Assembly (NCBI GenBank): GCA_920105625.2
Contig: OV050031.1
Coordinates: 132,138,514-132,202,513 of the forward strand
Direction of reading: 5' to 3'
Origin: Clusia tigrina
Taxonomy: Eukaryota > Arthropoda > Insecta > Diptera > Clusiidae
Length of the DNA: 64,000 bases
In this document: one piece after another, positions 42,530 through 52,686 of the stretch
Numbering within the stretch: the first letter of the stretch is position 1
How the letters are laid out: the number at the start of each line of letters is the position of its first letter
Made by a program: the position numbers and the translations under genes
Notes under the pieces: model-generated
Seen by the model: only the letters and a program-made list of their open reading frames with translations
Told to the model about the DNA's origin: nothing
Databases searched by the model: none

Positions 42530-45192
42530 AAATCATTCTATGGAACGGTAATGGGCTGTCAAAACATTTATTAGAAATTAAAAAATTCCTTAAAACATAC
42601 GAAATAGATATACTCCTAATATCTGAAACCCATTTCACCAACAAAAGCCATTTTCAGATTCCGAACTTTAAGTTTTATCACACCCTGCACCCAGATAATA
42701 AGGCTCATGCAGGTTCAGCAATATTAATACGCAATAACATAAAACACTGTGAGAGCACATCTTATCGCACAGAAGCTATACAAGCCAAGAATATAATTGT
42801 TGATGACTGGAAAGGGCCAATTACAATTTCCGCTGTCTACAGCCCACCTAAACACACAATAAAAATGGAGGAGTATGAGAAATTCTTTAAGACCCTTGGC
42901 AATAGATTCCTAGCTGGAGGAGACTATAACGCAAAGCACACATACTGGGGTTCTCGTCTCACTACACCAAAAGGTCGACAGCTTTATGCGGCCATTGGAA
43001 AATTAAATTTACTCCCTGTCTCTTCAGGTACACCAACATACTGGCCAACAGATGTAAGAAAAATTCCCGACTTGATTGACTTCTGTGTGACGAAAGGTAT
43101 CATGCTTAGTGATCTTAAATGTAGCCCATGTTTTGAGCTGTCTTCTGACCACTCTCCAGTTCTCGTCGAGCTTAACAACAGTCTTGCCCTTCTTCCCAGT
43201 CAATGTAGCTTACATAATCACAAAACTGATTGGAATCGCTTCCGATATATGGTATCTTCCACAATTGATTTAAAACTATCACTGAAATCTGAAGAAGATA
43301 TCATTGCGGCTGTTGAACACTTCAACAACTGCCTGCAACAAGCTGCGTGGGACTCCACCCCCACACTAAATGAGCGAAAATCAACGAACATCTCCAAACC
43401 TATAAAAGAAAAACTGAGAGAAAAGCGATATGCAAGAAAAAAGTGGCAACAAACTAGACATCCTGAGGACAAGAAAAAATTAAATGCGCTTACAAAAGAA
43501 CTTAAAGAGATCCTTAATAACGAACGAAACACCCAACTCCATCATTACCTCAGTAATCTCGATGCAACAGCTGCTACAGAATACTCTCTCTGGAAAGCAA
43601 CTAGGAATCTAAAGAGACCCACAATGTTCCAATCCGCTTTACGAATGGAAAATAACGAATGGGCTAAAAGTGACCTTGAAAGAGCAGTCACATTTGCCCG
43701 GCACTTAAAAAAAGTATTTACTCCACAGGAAATCGAGCCCCCAGCATGTGTAACAGAAGAAGTGAAAAGTGTTCTGAGTAATACCCATCAGATGGACCTA
43801 CCCATACGTAAATTTTCCAAATCTGAAGTGAAAGCAGCTATTGATAAGCTAAATATTAAGAAAGCCCCTGGGTACGACCTTATCACTGGAAAAATAGTAA
43901 AACAACTTCCAGAAGAAGGAGTGACATATCTTACCTACTTATTTAACGCGGTACTAACATCTGGCTTTATACCTCCCTAATGGAAAGTGTCACAATTAAA
44001 AATGATTCTCAAACCCGGAAAAAGCGCTGATAAAGTTGAATCGTATCGCCCAATTAGCTTGTTACCGATTGCTTCTAAACTCATGGAAACCCTTTTCCTG
44101 AAAAGACTACTCCCAATTATGGAAGAGCGAAAGCTAATTCCAAATCATCAATTTGGTTTCCGGAAAAAACACAGCACAATCGAACAGGTTCATAGGATTG
44201 TTGAGTATATACACACTGCATTCGAACATAAACAATATTGTACAGCAGCGTTTCTTGATATCTCGCAAGCATTTGATCGCGTTTGGCACGATGGCTTGCT
44301 TTACAAAATAAAAACTACACTCCCCATTAACTACTATGTGTTAATCAAGTCCTATCTTACAAAGAGATATTTTTTCGTAAAGCAAGGTGAGGAACCATCT
44401 GAGCTCCATGAAAGCTCAGCAGGCGTACCCCAAGGAAGTGTCATGGGCCCAATACTTTATCTACTTCACACGTACGACTTACCATCAGCTGAAGGAGTCA
44501 CCATAGGTACCTTTGCAGATGAAACTGCTGTCTTAGCTGTTGACACTCTCCCACACTTAGCTTCCTCTAAAATCCAGAGTGGGCTAAACAAAATTACTGA
44601 CTGGCTAAAAAAATGGAAAATCAAGTTGAACGAAACAAAATCAGTCCAGGTTACATTCACTCTCAAACGAAACACCTGCCCACCCGTTAAACTCAACGGC
44701 ATAAATATACCCCAATGTAATGAGGCTAGATACCTTGGGATGCACCTCGACAGAAGATTAACTTGGAAAACACATATATTTACAAAACGAAAATCACTCG
44801 GTATAAATCTCAGAAATCTACACTGGCTCTTGAATCGAAACTCCAAAGTCTCAATCGATAGCAAATTTCTCTTGTACTCAGCAATTTTAAAACCAGTTTG
44901 GACATACGGTATTCAGCTGTGTGGCACTGCGGCAACTTCCAATGTTGAAATTCTTCAAAGATTCCAATCAAAGACCCTAAGAATGATTGTAAACGCGCCC
45001 TATTATGTCACAAACAACCAAATCCATCGTGACCTCAAAGTTCCTACAGTCGCTCAAGAAATAAAAAAGCTCTCTACTTCGCACAATCTGAGACTCCTAG
45101 TCCACCCAAATCCACTGATATCGGAACTCACTTCCAACCCCTTCACTTTCATCCGACTGAAGAGAAAATCCACAACAGATCTCCTGTGCTAA
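42508..45192 (+). pseudogene. Jockey LINE 2 ORF2 (endonuclease and RT), one stop, FADE catalytic change
   Basis: ORF2 begins around the end of ORF1 without the ATGA overlap seen in LINE 1. Endonuclease: ILWNGNGLSKHL, ISETHFTNKS, GGDYNAKHTYWGS, RKIPDLIDFCVTK and SDHSPVLVELN. The RT starts at about 43855 (KKAPGYDLITGKIVKQLP) and is cut by an in-frame TAA (43978-43980). It then continues in the same frame with SYRPISLLPIASK, FGFRKKHSTIEQVHR, FLDISQAFDRVWHDG and AGVPQGSVMGPILYLL. The catalytic site reads TFADETAVLA (near 44513), so the second Asp is Glu. The C-terminus is complete (stop 45192). The change and the stop both argue that it is inactive. Confidence 0.92.
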
Positions 45193-45339
45193 TAGGCAAT
45201 GGCTGTACCACTGGGTGTAGTCCATAAAAGACAGTAAATACAAAAATTAGTCTTAAGTTATTAAATATTGCTGAATGTGATTGAATGTAACAGATTGCAA
45301 TAAAATATTTGGATATTAAAAAAAAAAAAAAAAAAAAAT

Positions 45340-45733
45340 TTTATAAGTTAATTTAATAAATTAATTTCAAAATTATATAATATTTGAATAAATATATTAT
45401 ATACTCGTATACTCTTGGGTATAATTTTCCTATTTAATATAATTTGTGTTTCCTTTTATTCCATTATAAATTTAGATTTTAATTAATTTATTTCTGTAAC
45501 TCTAATTATTTTCTAAACTACATTTGTTGTTAATGTGAACTTTTACACAGATTATAATTTTTTAATTTATAAATTTTCTTAATGCGAGTATATTTTGAAT
45601 ATTTGATATGTAATAATTCGTACTTATTTTGTGAAATTGGTAAGAACCAAAATTCGTTTAGAAAAAATAGAATTTCTTTTAACTCATAGTCATTCTTTTT
45701 CAATTTATTTGTTCTTCATATATTGGTTTCTTA
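45340..45733. other. A+T-rich spacer
   Basis: No frame, repeat or RNA feature seen between the poly-A of LINE 2 and the MITE. Confidence 0.6.
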
Positions 45734-46247
45734 CCCTACGTCTCCACGGGCAATTTTTGATGGCATAACATCTGTCAAATTCGATTGCAATGGTTGGCAA
45801 TATTTTAATGGTGGGCATTGCGATGTTATGCCATTGTCATTTTGAAAATGCCGTCAAGCAGTCTAGTTCGCTGTGCCCACGCTTGAAAAAATTTTTTATT
45901 TAACGATGAAGAGGAAAAAAGAAGGAAACCGAAATTCTGGGTGAATCCTTTATTACAAAGAATGCAAATGCACAGTCTCCATTCATTTTAGCGTTTTTAT
46001 TAATTTAATATATGCGGTAAAACGAAAATGTCCGACGATGCTTCCACTGTGAGCGTCACGAAAAAATGAAAAATGGCTGTCAAACAAACAAAATGACAAC
46101 TGATTGCAACACAGCACGTTGGCAATTTATGGCATAACATATTTCATAACATAAATTGCCAACTTGAAGCAATTTGGAGTCTCCATTGGCAATTTGCTTG
46201 AAATTGCCAATGGCATACCATCAAAAATTGCCCGTGGAGACGTAGGG
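45734..46247 (+). mobile_element. PIF/Harbinger-type MITE with perfect 30-bp ends
   Basis: A 514-bp element whose first 30 bases (beginning CCCTACGTCTCCACGGGCAA) are the exact complement of its last 30. The 3-bp duplication TTA flanks it at 45731-45733 and 46248-46250, the target preference of PIF/Harbinger. A remnant frame at 45905-45991 reads RRKPKFWVNPLLQR, like the start of a Harbinger nuclease. A 13-bp palindrome, TTGGCAATTTATG / CATAAATTGCCAA (46119-46131, 46150-46162), and several TTGGCAAT motifs lie inside. Perfect ends suggest recent mobility. Confidence 0.85.
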
Positions 46248-46375
46248 TTAGATAAAACCGTTCATCTGAAATAATTGTCCATTGCATGACTCAATTTTTC
46301 ATTGCATCTAATAACTCTATATATTTAAATTTACTACTAGCCTGGTATGTGTCCATTAACAAGTGTATTTCCCTA

Positions 46376-46527
46376 TGTTATATATCAAAGTAGTTACATT
46401 AATTACAACTACCATAACTTTGCAACTATGTCATAAAATCCTTTTTATTACACTTCTGTTAGTTCTAAGACAAATTGAAATAAATCAGTCCCATTTAAAC
46501 CTTCCATGTGCGCGTTTGAACTTAACA
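46376..46527 (+). repeat. Probable gypsy C 5' LTR
   Basis: A 152-bp segment starting TGTTA and ending TAACA, followed after two bases by TGGCGACGAGAT, a plausible primer-binding site. The partner LTR is missing, so the boundaries rest on the terminal inverted repeat and the adjoining site only. Confidence 0.6.
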
Positions 46528-46615
46528 ACTGGCGACGAGATAAAACACAGTTGCAGTGCGTTCGTTTGTAGTGGTAGTGATACACAAGTTACATATAACA
46601 AAAAACAAAAACAAA

Positions 46616-47441
46616 ATGCCAAACGATCAAGAGACAATGGAAGCACTGCTAAGGCAACAGCAGGAATTTGCAAAAAGAATAATCCAACAACAGCAGCAAT
46701 GGATGGAGACCATGATGAAAGGTAATATTTCTGCTCCATCGGAACCTACGGTTCAACAAATGGTGCCTGCTTTGCATACTTTTAATAAGGAATGCCACAG
46801 TTGGGACTCGTATTTGGAACAACTCAAACAACATTTCAGTGCATATGCTGTCCAATCGGCGGACAAACAAAAATCGTTTTTTTTTTGTCGTGGATCGGTG
46901 TGGAAATGTTCGAATTATTAAAAAACTTATTTGGTTCTTCCAATTTGGAAGATAAAACCATTGATGACTTAACAAGTAAACTAACGGAACATTTCCACGT
47001 ATCACGCCACATTGTAGCTGCTCGTTATGAATTTTTCAAGAACGAAAAGAAAAATAATCAGTCGTACAAAATAATCAGCATTGCAAAAGCAGCAAGCGAA
47101 GTTAGCTGATGTGCAATTAGTGGCTGAAGCATTTGAAACAACGACAAGAACAGTGGCCGCTATAAAAGACAGTATGGATGAGAAGCAAACGCAAATAAAT
47201 GCGATAAGTAACAAAAAAGGAGAATGTGTTTAAAGACAATAAGAGACAAAGCAAATTTAAGTCGTGTTCGGGGTGTTTTCGTACGCATAAAAGAGAAAAA
47301 TGTAAATTCAGAAATGCAAAGTGTAACAAGTGCGGTAAGAGGGGACATATTTCACCTGTGTGTATGTCTACCGATACAAAAGAAAACAATAACACATGGG
47401 AAAAAAATAATAAACACAGCAGTGAGAAAAAAATAACATAG
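46616..47441 (+). pseudogene. Gypsy C Gag (frameshifted)
   Basis: The ATG at 46616 starts a Gln-rich helix (LLRQQQEFAKRIIQQQQQ). A capsid-like region follows (FNKECHSWDSYLEQLKQHF, then FELLKNLFGSSNLEDKTIDD after the shift in the T run near 46870). Further broken segments lead to a zinc-knuckle pair: CSGCFRTHKREKCKF and CNKCGKRGHISPVC (47270-47360). At least three breaks. Gag proteins of this group package the element RNA. Confidence 0.82.
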
Positions 47442-47443
47442 AT

Positions 47444-48595
47444 GTGATTGATACCGTATTTGAAGTAACTGGTGAACTAAATAATAATGATACAAAAAGT
47501 TACGTAGTGGTACAGATTTTCGATAAAATGGTAAAAATGCAAATGGACTCGGGAGCTTCCATCTCAATCATAAATTTAACAACTTATAAACTGCTAAATA
47601 AACCTAAACTAGTGAACACGAAAAGAACATTATACGGTTTCGGGAGAAAAATAATTCCGGTGTTAGGAGAGTTGCATGCATCGGTCAAATGTGGTAAACA
47701 TGTGAAAGAAGTCGTAATAGTTGTCGTAGACACCGATCGTGGTGAGAACCTATTTGGATTTGATTTGTTCAAAAAATTTGGGTTCGAAATACAACAAATA
47801 AACAAAATTTCGGATAAACGTATAAATAACATTGAAAGGTTGTGCCGGAATACGGTAAAATTTTTGAACCAGCTCTGGGCACAGTTAAAGACTTTAAAGC
47901 CAATATCCGTTTAAAATCGGATGCACAACCAAAATTCTATAGAAGCCGACAAATACCATTACCCCCAAATGCAGAAATTTAAACAAGAAATAGACAGACT
48001 TGTTACCTTAAACATTTTAAGCCCCATAAAATTTAGTAAATGGGCTTCTCCTATCGTTCTCGCGAAAAAACCAAATAATGAAATACGCATTTGTGGTGAT
48101 TTTAAATTAGCCGTCAACGCGCAAATTGACGTAGAACAATATCCATTACCGACACGTGAACAACTGCTCCACACCATCCGAAATGGTAAATTTTATTCCA
48201 CAATCGACCTTAAAGATGCCTACCTACAAACGGAACTCGACGAGGACTCAAAAAAGTTAATGGTGATCAACACACTTCTTGGGTTATTTCAGTACCAGAG
48301 ACTTCCCTATGGTATAGCGAGCGCTCCTGCTATTTTCCAAAAATACATCGAACAGCTTCTTAACGGAATTGTTGGATGTGCAAATTACATTGATGATATT
48401 ATCATATCAGCACCTACATTAAATCTTCATATTGAGCGACTTGACAAAATTTTTCAAATTTTAAAATCCAACGGAATTAAATGCAAAAAAGAAAAATGTC
48501 AATTTTTGCAAAAGCAAATAACTTATTTAGGACGTCAAATTGGAGAGAATGGTATACTGCCAGATGAATCAGGCGTTCGTGCTGTAAAAAATTAA
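47444..48595 (+). pseudogene. Gypsy C protease and reverse transcriptase
   Basis: The protease frame (47444-47914) carries MQMDSGASISIINLTTY, the aspartic protease site, and VVDTDRGENLFGFDLF. A stop at 47912-47914 separates it from the RT (47921-48595, same frame). The RT shows FSKWASPIVLAKKPNN, RICGDFKLAVN, STIDLKDAYLQ, LPYGIASAPAIFQ and the catalytic ANYIDDIIIS near 48390, with TYLGRQIGENGI after it. The RT frame ends with TAA (48593-48595). Catalytic residues are kept; the stops prevent a continuous Pol. Confidence 0.88.
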
Positions 48596-48599
48596 AAAA

Positions 48600-49640
48600 A
48601 TCCTACAGATGTGAAAGAAGTGGAAGCGTTCATGGGCAAAGTGAATTACTATCACAACTTTGCAGCTCCAATCTTGCAGCTCCAATAAATATGTTACGGA
48701 GAAAAATTACCAGTTTCAAATGGGGATCCGCTTAACAACAAGCATTTGACCAGCTTAAAGAGCATATTGCCAATGCCACTCAATTGGCTCATTTTCAAGA
48801 CGATTTGTCGTTAATCCTTGCTACAGATGCCTCACCTTTTGGCATAGGTGCTGTTATATCGCATCTCTACGCTGATGGCAGTGAAAGGCCTATAGCGTTT
48901 GCATCAAAAACCCTAGATGTTCACCAGGTTAAGTACAGCCAGATTGAAAAGGAAGGGCTCGCTATCATATTTGGTGTCAAAAGGTTCCATCAATATCTGT
49001 ACGGAGGCAAATTTATCCTTGTCACGGATCACAAACCTTTGGTTAGCATATTTAACCCAAACAAACATTTACCAACAATGACAGCACATAGACTTCAGAG
49101 CTGGGCCATTACGCTTATCAATTTGAAATTAAATATCGCAATACCGCAGATCATGGCAACGCGGACGCATTATCACGCTTACCCATTGGAAGCGATGAAT
49201 TTTTCGATAAAGAAGAAGCTTGTTTCAATATCAGTTTTAATGATTTTCCTATCAATGTCCCACAAATTCGTATTAAGTCTGAAAAAGACAAAATTTTAAA
49301 TAAAGTCCGAAAATTTATTGAAGATGGTTGGCCGAATCATTTGGACTCTGGCTTAAAAAATATTAAGCCATATTTCGATCGCAGAAAATCTTTGACCATT
49401 TATACCATTTGTCTGCCTACAAACCGATTTCGTTCAAGTGGTAATACCTGAAGCCTTGAAACAACACACTTTAAACCTCCTTCACGATGGACATTGGGGA
49501 GCTCCAGATATTTGGTTCGCAAAGTCGCCAAACTTCAAAAAAATCTACATTTTTAAAACTTTGAGGCCCCAGTGGCACGGTTTAACATCTTTCAATCGTG
49601 CTCAAACTTTGGCAATCCTAAAATCTAACAAATGAAACAT
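48600..49640 (+). pseudogene. Gypsy C RNase H and integrase zinc-domain stub
   Basis: The RNase H frame (48784-49299) has LATDASPFGIGAVIS, FASKTLDVHQVKYSQIEKEG and LVTDHKPLVSIF, so the Asp, Glu and Asp residues are present. Frame shifts follow near 49130. An integrase beginning is seen at 49438-49640 (LLHDGHWGAPDI, histidine pair, then a shifted cysteine region). The element is cut there, before any DDE motif. Beyond it lies an unrelated 60-base junction. Confidence 0.82.
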
Positions 49641-49767
49641 TTTAGGGGGGTGCATCAAAAAAAATCCGACATCGATTTTTTAAAGCCACCCTAATATACA
49701 TACGAGTATACGAGTATATACTTACTTCAGCAGCGGTTCCGTTGCCTGGCGTTAACGCTAACGAATT

Positions 49768-50800
49768 TCAGTGCATAATTGTTACTACTGTTGTAACTGG
49801 GCTGCGGATCTCTGCTACTACATACGGACCTATCCAAATAGGTGAGAAATTGTTTCTTCTAGCCTGATTCTTCATTAGTACTTGGTCACACACATGAAAG
49901 ATTACTGGGTTTAGTACCTTGTTATAGGCTTCCCTGGCTACTCGTTTAGCACAATCCTGGTTTTCTCTAACCAATTCGTTCGCTCGATGTAGCTGATACT
50001 TTTGCACTTTATTGGGATCGTCAGCATTGTATACTGGCGCACATTTGCGCTTCAAATTTGCTGGCATGTCGAAATCAAACCCGTAGAGCGTCCTAAACGG
50101 ATTTGGATTCGTTTATGCACAGTATTATTGTGTACATGCATTGCAGTAGTTAACCATTGATCCCAATTCGAGCCGTCTCCCTTGGCAAAACTGCGCACGT
50201 ACTCGGCCAGAGGTCGATGACTACGTTCCAATGAGCCATTCGCCTGTGGATGATATGGTGTTATATGCAATTTCTTGATTCCCAGCATTTTACACGTTTC
50301 TGAGAATAGTTTTGATTCAAAATTTGAACCATTGTCGGTTATCAAGACCTTACGTATGTTTTACCGTGCTATAATTTCGTCAAAGAATGCCTTGGCCACT
50401 GTACTTGCTTCAGCTTCGGGTATAGCCACGCACGCCATATACTTTGAGAAATCGTCTTGAAACGTCAAAATGTATATATTTCGCGAAACTGTCTCAGGTA
50501 AAATACCTACAATATCCATATGAACTTTATCAAATGGCTGTTTTTGTGTGTCAGTTAACACCATTGGCATCTTTGTTAGCCTTGAACTCTTATTGGCTTG
50601 ACATTTCGGACTACTCTTTACATACTTTCTTATGTCTCTGAGCATACCTTTCCATCCCTATACTTGCCAAATTCTGTCATGGGTTTTCCAGAATCAGTGG
50701 TGTCCACCTAGAGGTGAATCATGGAAACCCTTAAACACAGCCTGGATATCTCTTTTATCTTTCCACCCATTCCACACTACTGGCTGTTTGATCATTGGCA
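49768..50800 (-). pseudogene. Gypsy D integrase
   Basis: Zinc domain near 50700-50590 with a His pair (SPLGGHHWFWKTHDR) and SPKCQANK, where the first Cys is replaced by Ser. Catalytic residues: Asp in VHMDIVGILP (near 50525), Asp in LITDNGSNFES (near 50340) and Glu in ANGSLERSHRPLAEY (near 50235). The C-terminal domain continues at 50067 (VLMKNQARRNNFSPIWIGPY). Shifts near 50650, 50355 and 50080. The enzyme inserts element DNA into the genome; this copy is broken. Confidence 0.87.
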
Positions 50801-50919
50801 TCGAAACCTGCATTGCTAACATCTCTTGTAGCATCAAATTTATCCCCTTGAATTCTATCGGCCTTCTCCTTCTCTGACCTTGCTTTGGCCCCCGTTTGCA
50901 CTACTGATACCTTCTGTGT

Positions 50920-51402
50920 CTACGGTACTCTACTGAGCGCATCCGCATTTAAATTCTTCTTCCCAGGTTTGGATATGATTTCAAAATCATACTCAGACAA
51001 TTTGTGTCTGAACCTGGCTAGCCTAGACGTTTGGTCTTTCAAATTGGCTATGCCACTCAATGGCTGGTGATCAGTGTATATCTTAAATAGGCGTCCGAGC
51101 TGATATGCCCTAAAATTCTTCGTAGCCCATACTATGGCTAGGAATTCCTTTTCTATTTTAGAGTAATTTTTCTCCATCTCACTAAGCGCTCTGCTTGCAA
51201 ATGCTATTGGTCGGTCATGTGACAATACTGCCCCTAATGCTTCATTGCTTGCAGCAGTGGTCAACAAAAAAGTTTGTTCAAAGTCGGGGTACGACAAAAT
51301 CGGTGGCGAGCTAATTATTTCTTTTAGCCTCTCGAATGCTTGCTGACAGCTCTCTGTCCATTCGAACTTTGCTTCTTTTCCTAGCAACTTATACACTGGC
51401 AT
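50920..51402 (-). pseudogene. Gypsy D RNase H, catalytic Asp replaced
   Basis: A 160-codon open frame with GKEAKFEWTESCQQAFERLK, then FLLTTAASNEALGAVLS, where the family usually has TDAS. The first catalytic Asp is therefore Ala. It continues PIAFASRALSEMEKNYSKIE, EFLAIVWATKNFRAYQLG, YTDHQPLSG and KKNLNADALSRVP. The frame joins the RT end after a shift near 51390. The Asp change would abolish RNA-strand removal even if the frame were whole. Confidence 0.85.
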
Positions 51403-52291
51403 CGCAGTCCTAGGAATGCTTGCACTTCCTTGCTATTTCTCGGAATCGCTAAATTTTTAACGCCTTCCACCTTCTGCGGGTCAGGCAGTGCTCCTGCCTC
51501 TGAGCAACGATGGCCTAAATAAACCACCTCTCTTGACATTTTTCCGTATTCAATTTCAAATTGTGCTCTCGTAATTTCTGGAGCACCTTGCACAAGCTTT
51601 GCGAATGCTGCTGCAAGTTCTTCCCATAAATTACAATATCATCGAGATACACAAAACAATCTAACCCTTGCAAGTCTGTTAGCACATGGTTCATCAGCCG
51701 TTGGAAGGACGCCGGTGCTCCTGTTAATCCAAACGGCATTCTGTTAAACTCATAATTCCCTAAACCGGTGCTGAACGCGGGTTTCTCCTTGTCTTGGGTA
51801 TCCACCAGAACTTGGTGGTAGCCACTCGCTAACTCAAGTGTAGAAAAATATCTACTGTGTCCCAATTGATAAAGAATATCTTCTATCCTTGGTATCGGGA
51901 ACACCTGCTTCATAGTGGCGTCGTTCAATTTCCTAAAATCGACGACCATTCTCCACTTCTTTTGACCTTGAGCACCTCCCTTCTTTGGTACCAAAATTAT
52001 TGGTGAGTTCCAAGGCGAGATACTCGGTGAAATTATGTTATCCTTTAACATTCCTTCCACTTGCCCATTTACCTCATCTTTGTGAGCTTGTGGTAATCTG
52101 TACTGTTTCTGGTTTATTGGTGGTTGATCCACTCTAGTAGGTATTTCATGCTCTAACTTTGGTGTATATGTCAAGTGGTCTCCTTCCATCAAAAATATGT
52201 CATGGAATGACGTACAAATGGCTTCTATCGATGCCTTTTCTTCTGAATTTACGCTTGGGTCTAACTTCAGTGATTCTAGCACTCTCTCCAT
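51381..52291 (-). pseudogene. Gypsy D reverse transcriptase
   Basis: A long open piece (52291-51515): a linker with SIEAICTSFHDIFLMEGDHL, then VEGMLKDNIISPSISPWNSP, KWRMVVDFRKLND, FSTLELASGYHQVLVD, FNRMPFGLTGAPASFQRLMN and the catalytic FVYLDDIVIYGK near 51640. A shift near 51540 leads to the thumb part (VVYLGHRCSEAGALPDPQK). Catalytic Asp pair intact. The protease lies just upstream at 52506. Confidence 0.9.
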
Positions 52292-52299
52292 TCTTTTTC

Positions 52300-52506
52300 T
52301 TATATCAACTTGTTTAATCTGATGTACCGATACATTTGTTTAATATCTATCCCTTTCCATAAAACACTAGATTTTACGAGGGTGGTGTCCGCTCCTGAAT
52401 CTACCAAAAGCACTAGCTTCCCACTAGTTGATTCCTTGCAAGGTATCTCGATGAAGGCATCACCTATCCAGCTCATAACGAGGCAATGTCCTTCTGTTCC
52501 CAACAT
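52300..52506 (-). pseudogene. Gypsy D aspartic protease
   Basis: A 68-codon frame with IEIPCKESTSGKLVLLVDSG followed by ADTTLVKSSVLW. The catalytic Asp-Ser-Gly is present. The remainder of the protease is broken before the RT begins at 52291. Upstream, between 52506 and 52687, the frame to Gag is interrupted by stops. Confidence 0.75.
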
Positions 52507-52686
52507 GGACGCGTATCCACTTCCGAACTCTTCGCGATATTGGAGAACCTCTTGCTTCTCCTTCTCATGGACTGTAGTTTCTACTATTCACACGAACTTC
52601 CGGCCCAATTATTACTTTCTTTCTTTTGGCTTTCCAGTCTACTGGCCTCGACTGAGCCGCTGGGAGTTTCCCTGGTTCCTTGGTAG

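Larger units (their letters stand above)
41196..45339 (+). mobile_element. Jockey-type LINE 2, nearly full length
   Basis: Non-LTR retrotransposon with ORF1, ORF2 and a poly-A tail (45320-45339). It is related to LINE 1 at 20342 but clearly diverged. ORF2 is open apart from one in-frame TAA at 43978. The RT catalytic motif reads FADE instead of FADD. The 5' end is uncertain because ORF1 has no obvious ATG near its open start. Confidence 0.9.
46376..49640 (+). mobile_element. Gypsy C: Ty3/gypsy element, 3' truncated
   Basis: Plus-strand LTR retrotransposon with a likely 5' LTR (46376-46527), Gag, protease, RT, RNase H and the beginning of integrase. It stops at about 49640 in the integrase zinc domain; there is no 3' LTR. 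It lies tail to tail with gypsy D. Breaks include a shift in a T10 run (46867-46876) and several stops. The RT (GDFKLAVN, YIDDIIIS) resembles the K02A2.6-like/mag group. Confidence 0.85.

Noticed and set aside
46867..46876. Programmed frameshift in the gypsy C Gag T run
   Set aside because: The shift falls inside the capsid region, not at a Gag/Pol border, and homopolymer slips recur in other broken elements here, so mutation or sequencing error is more likely.
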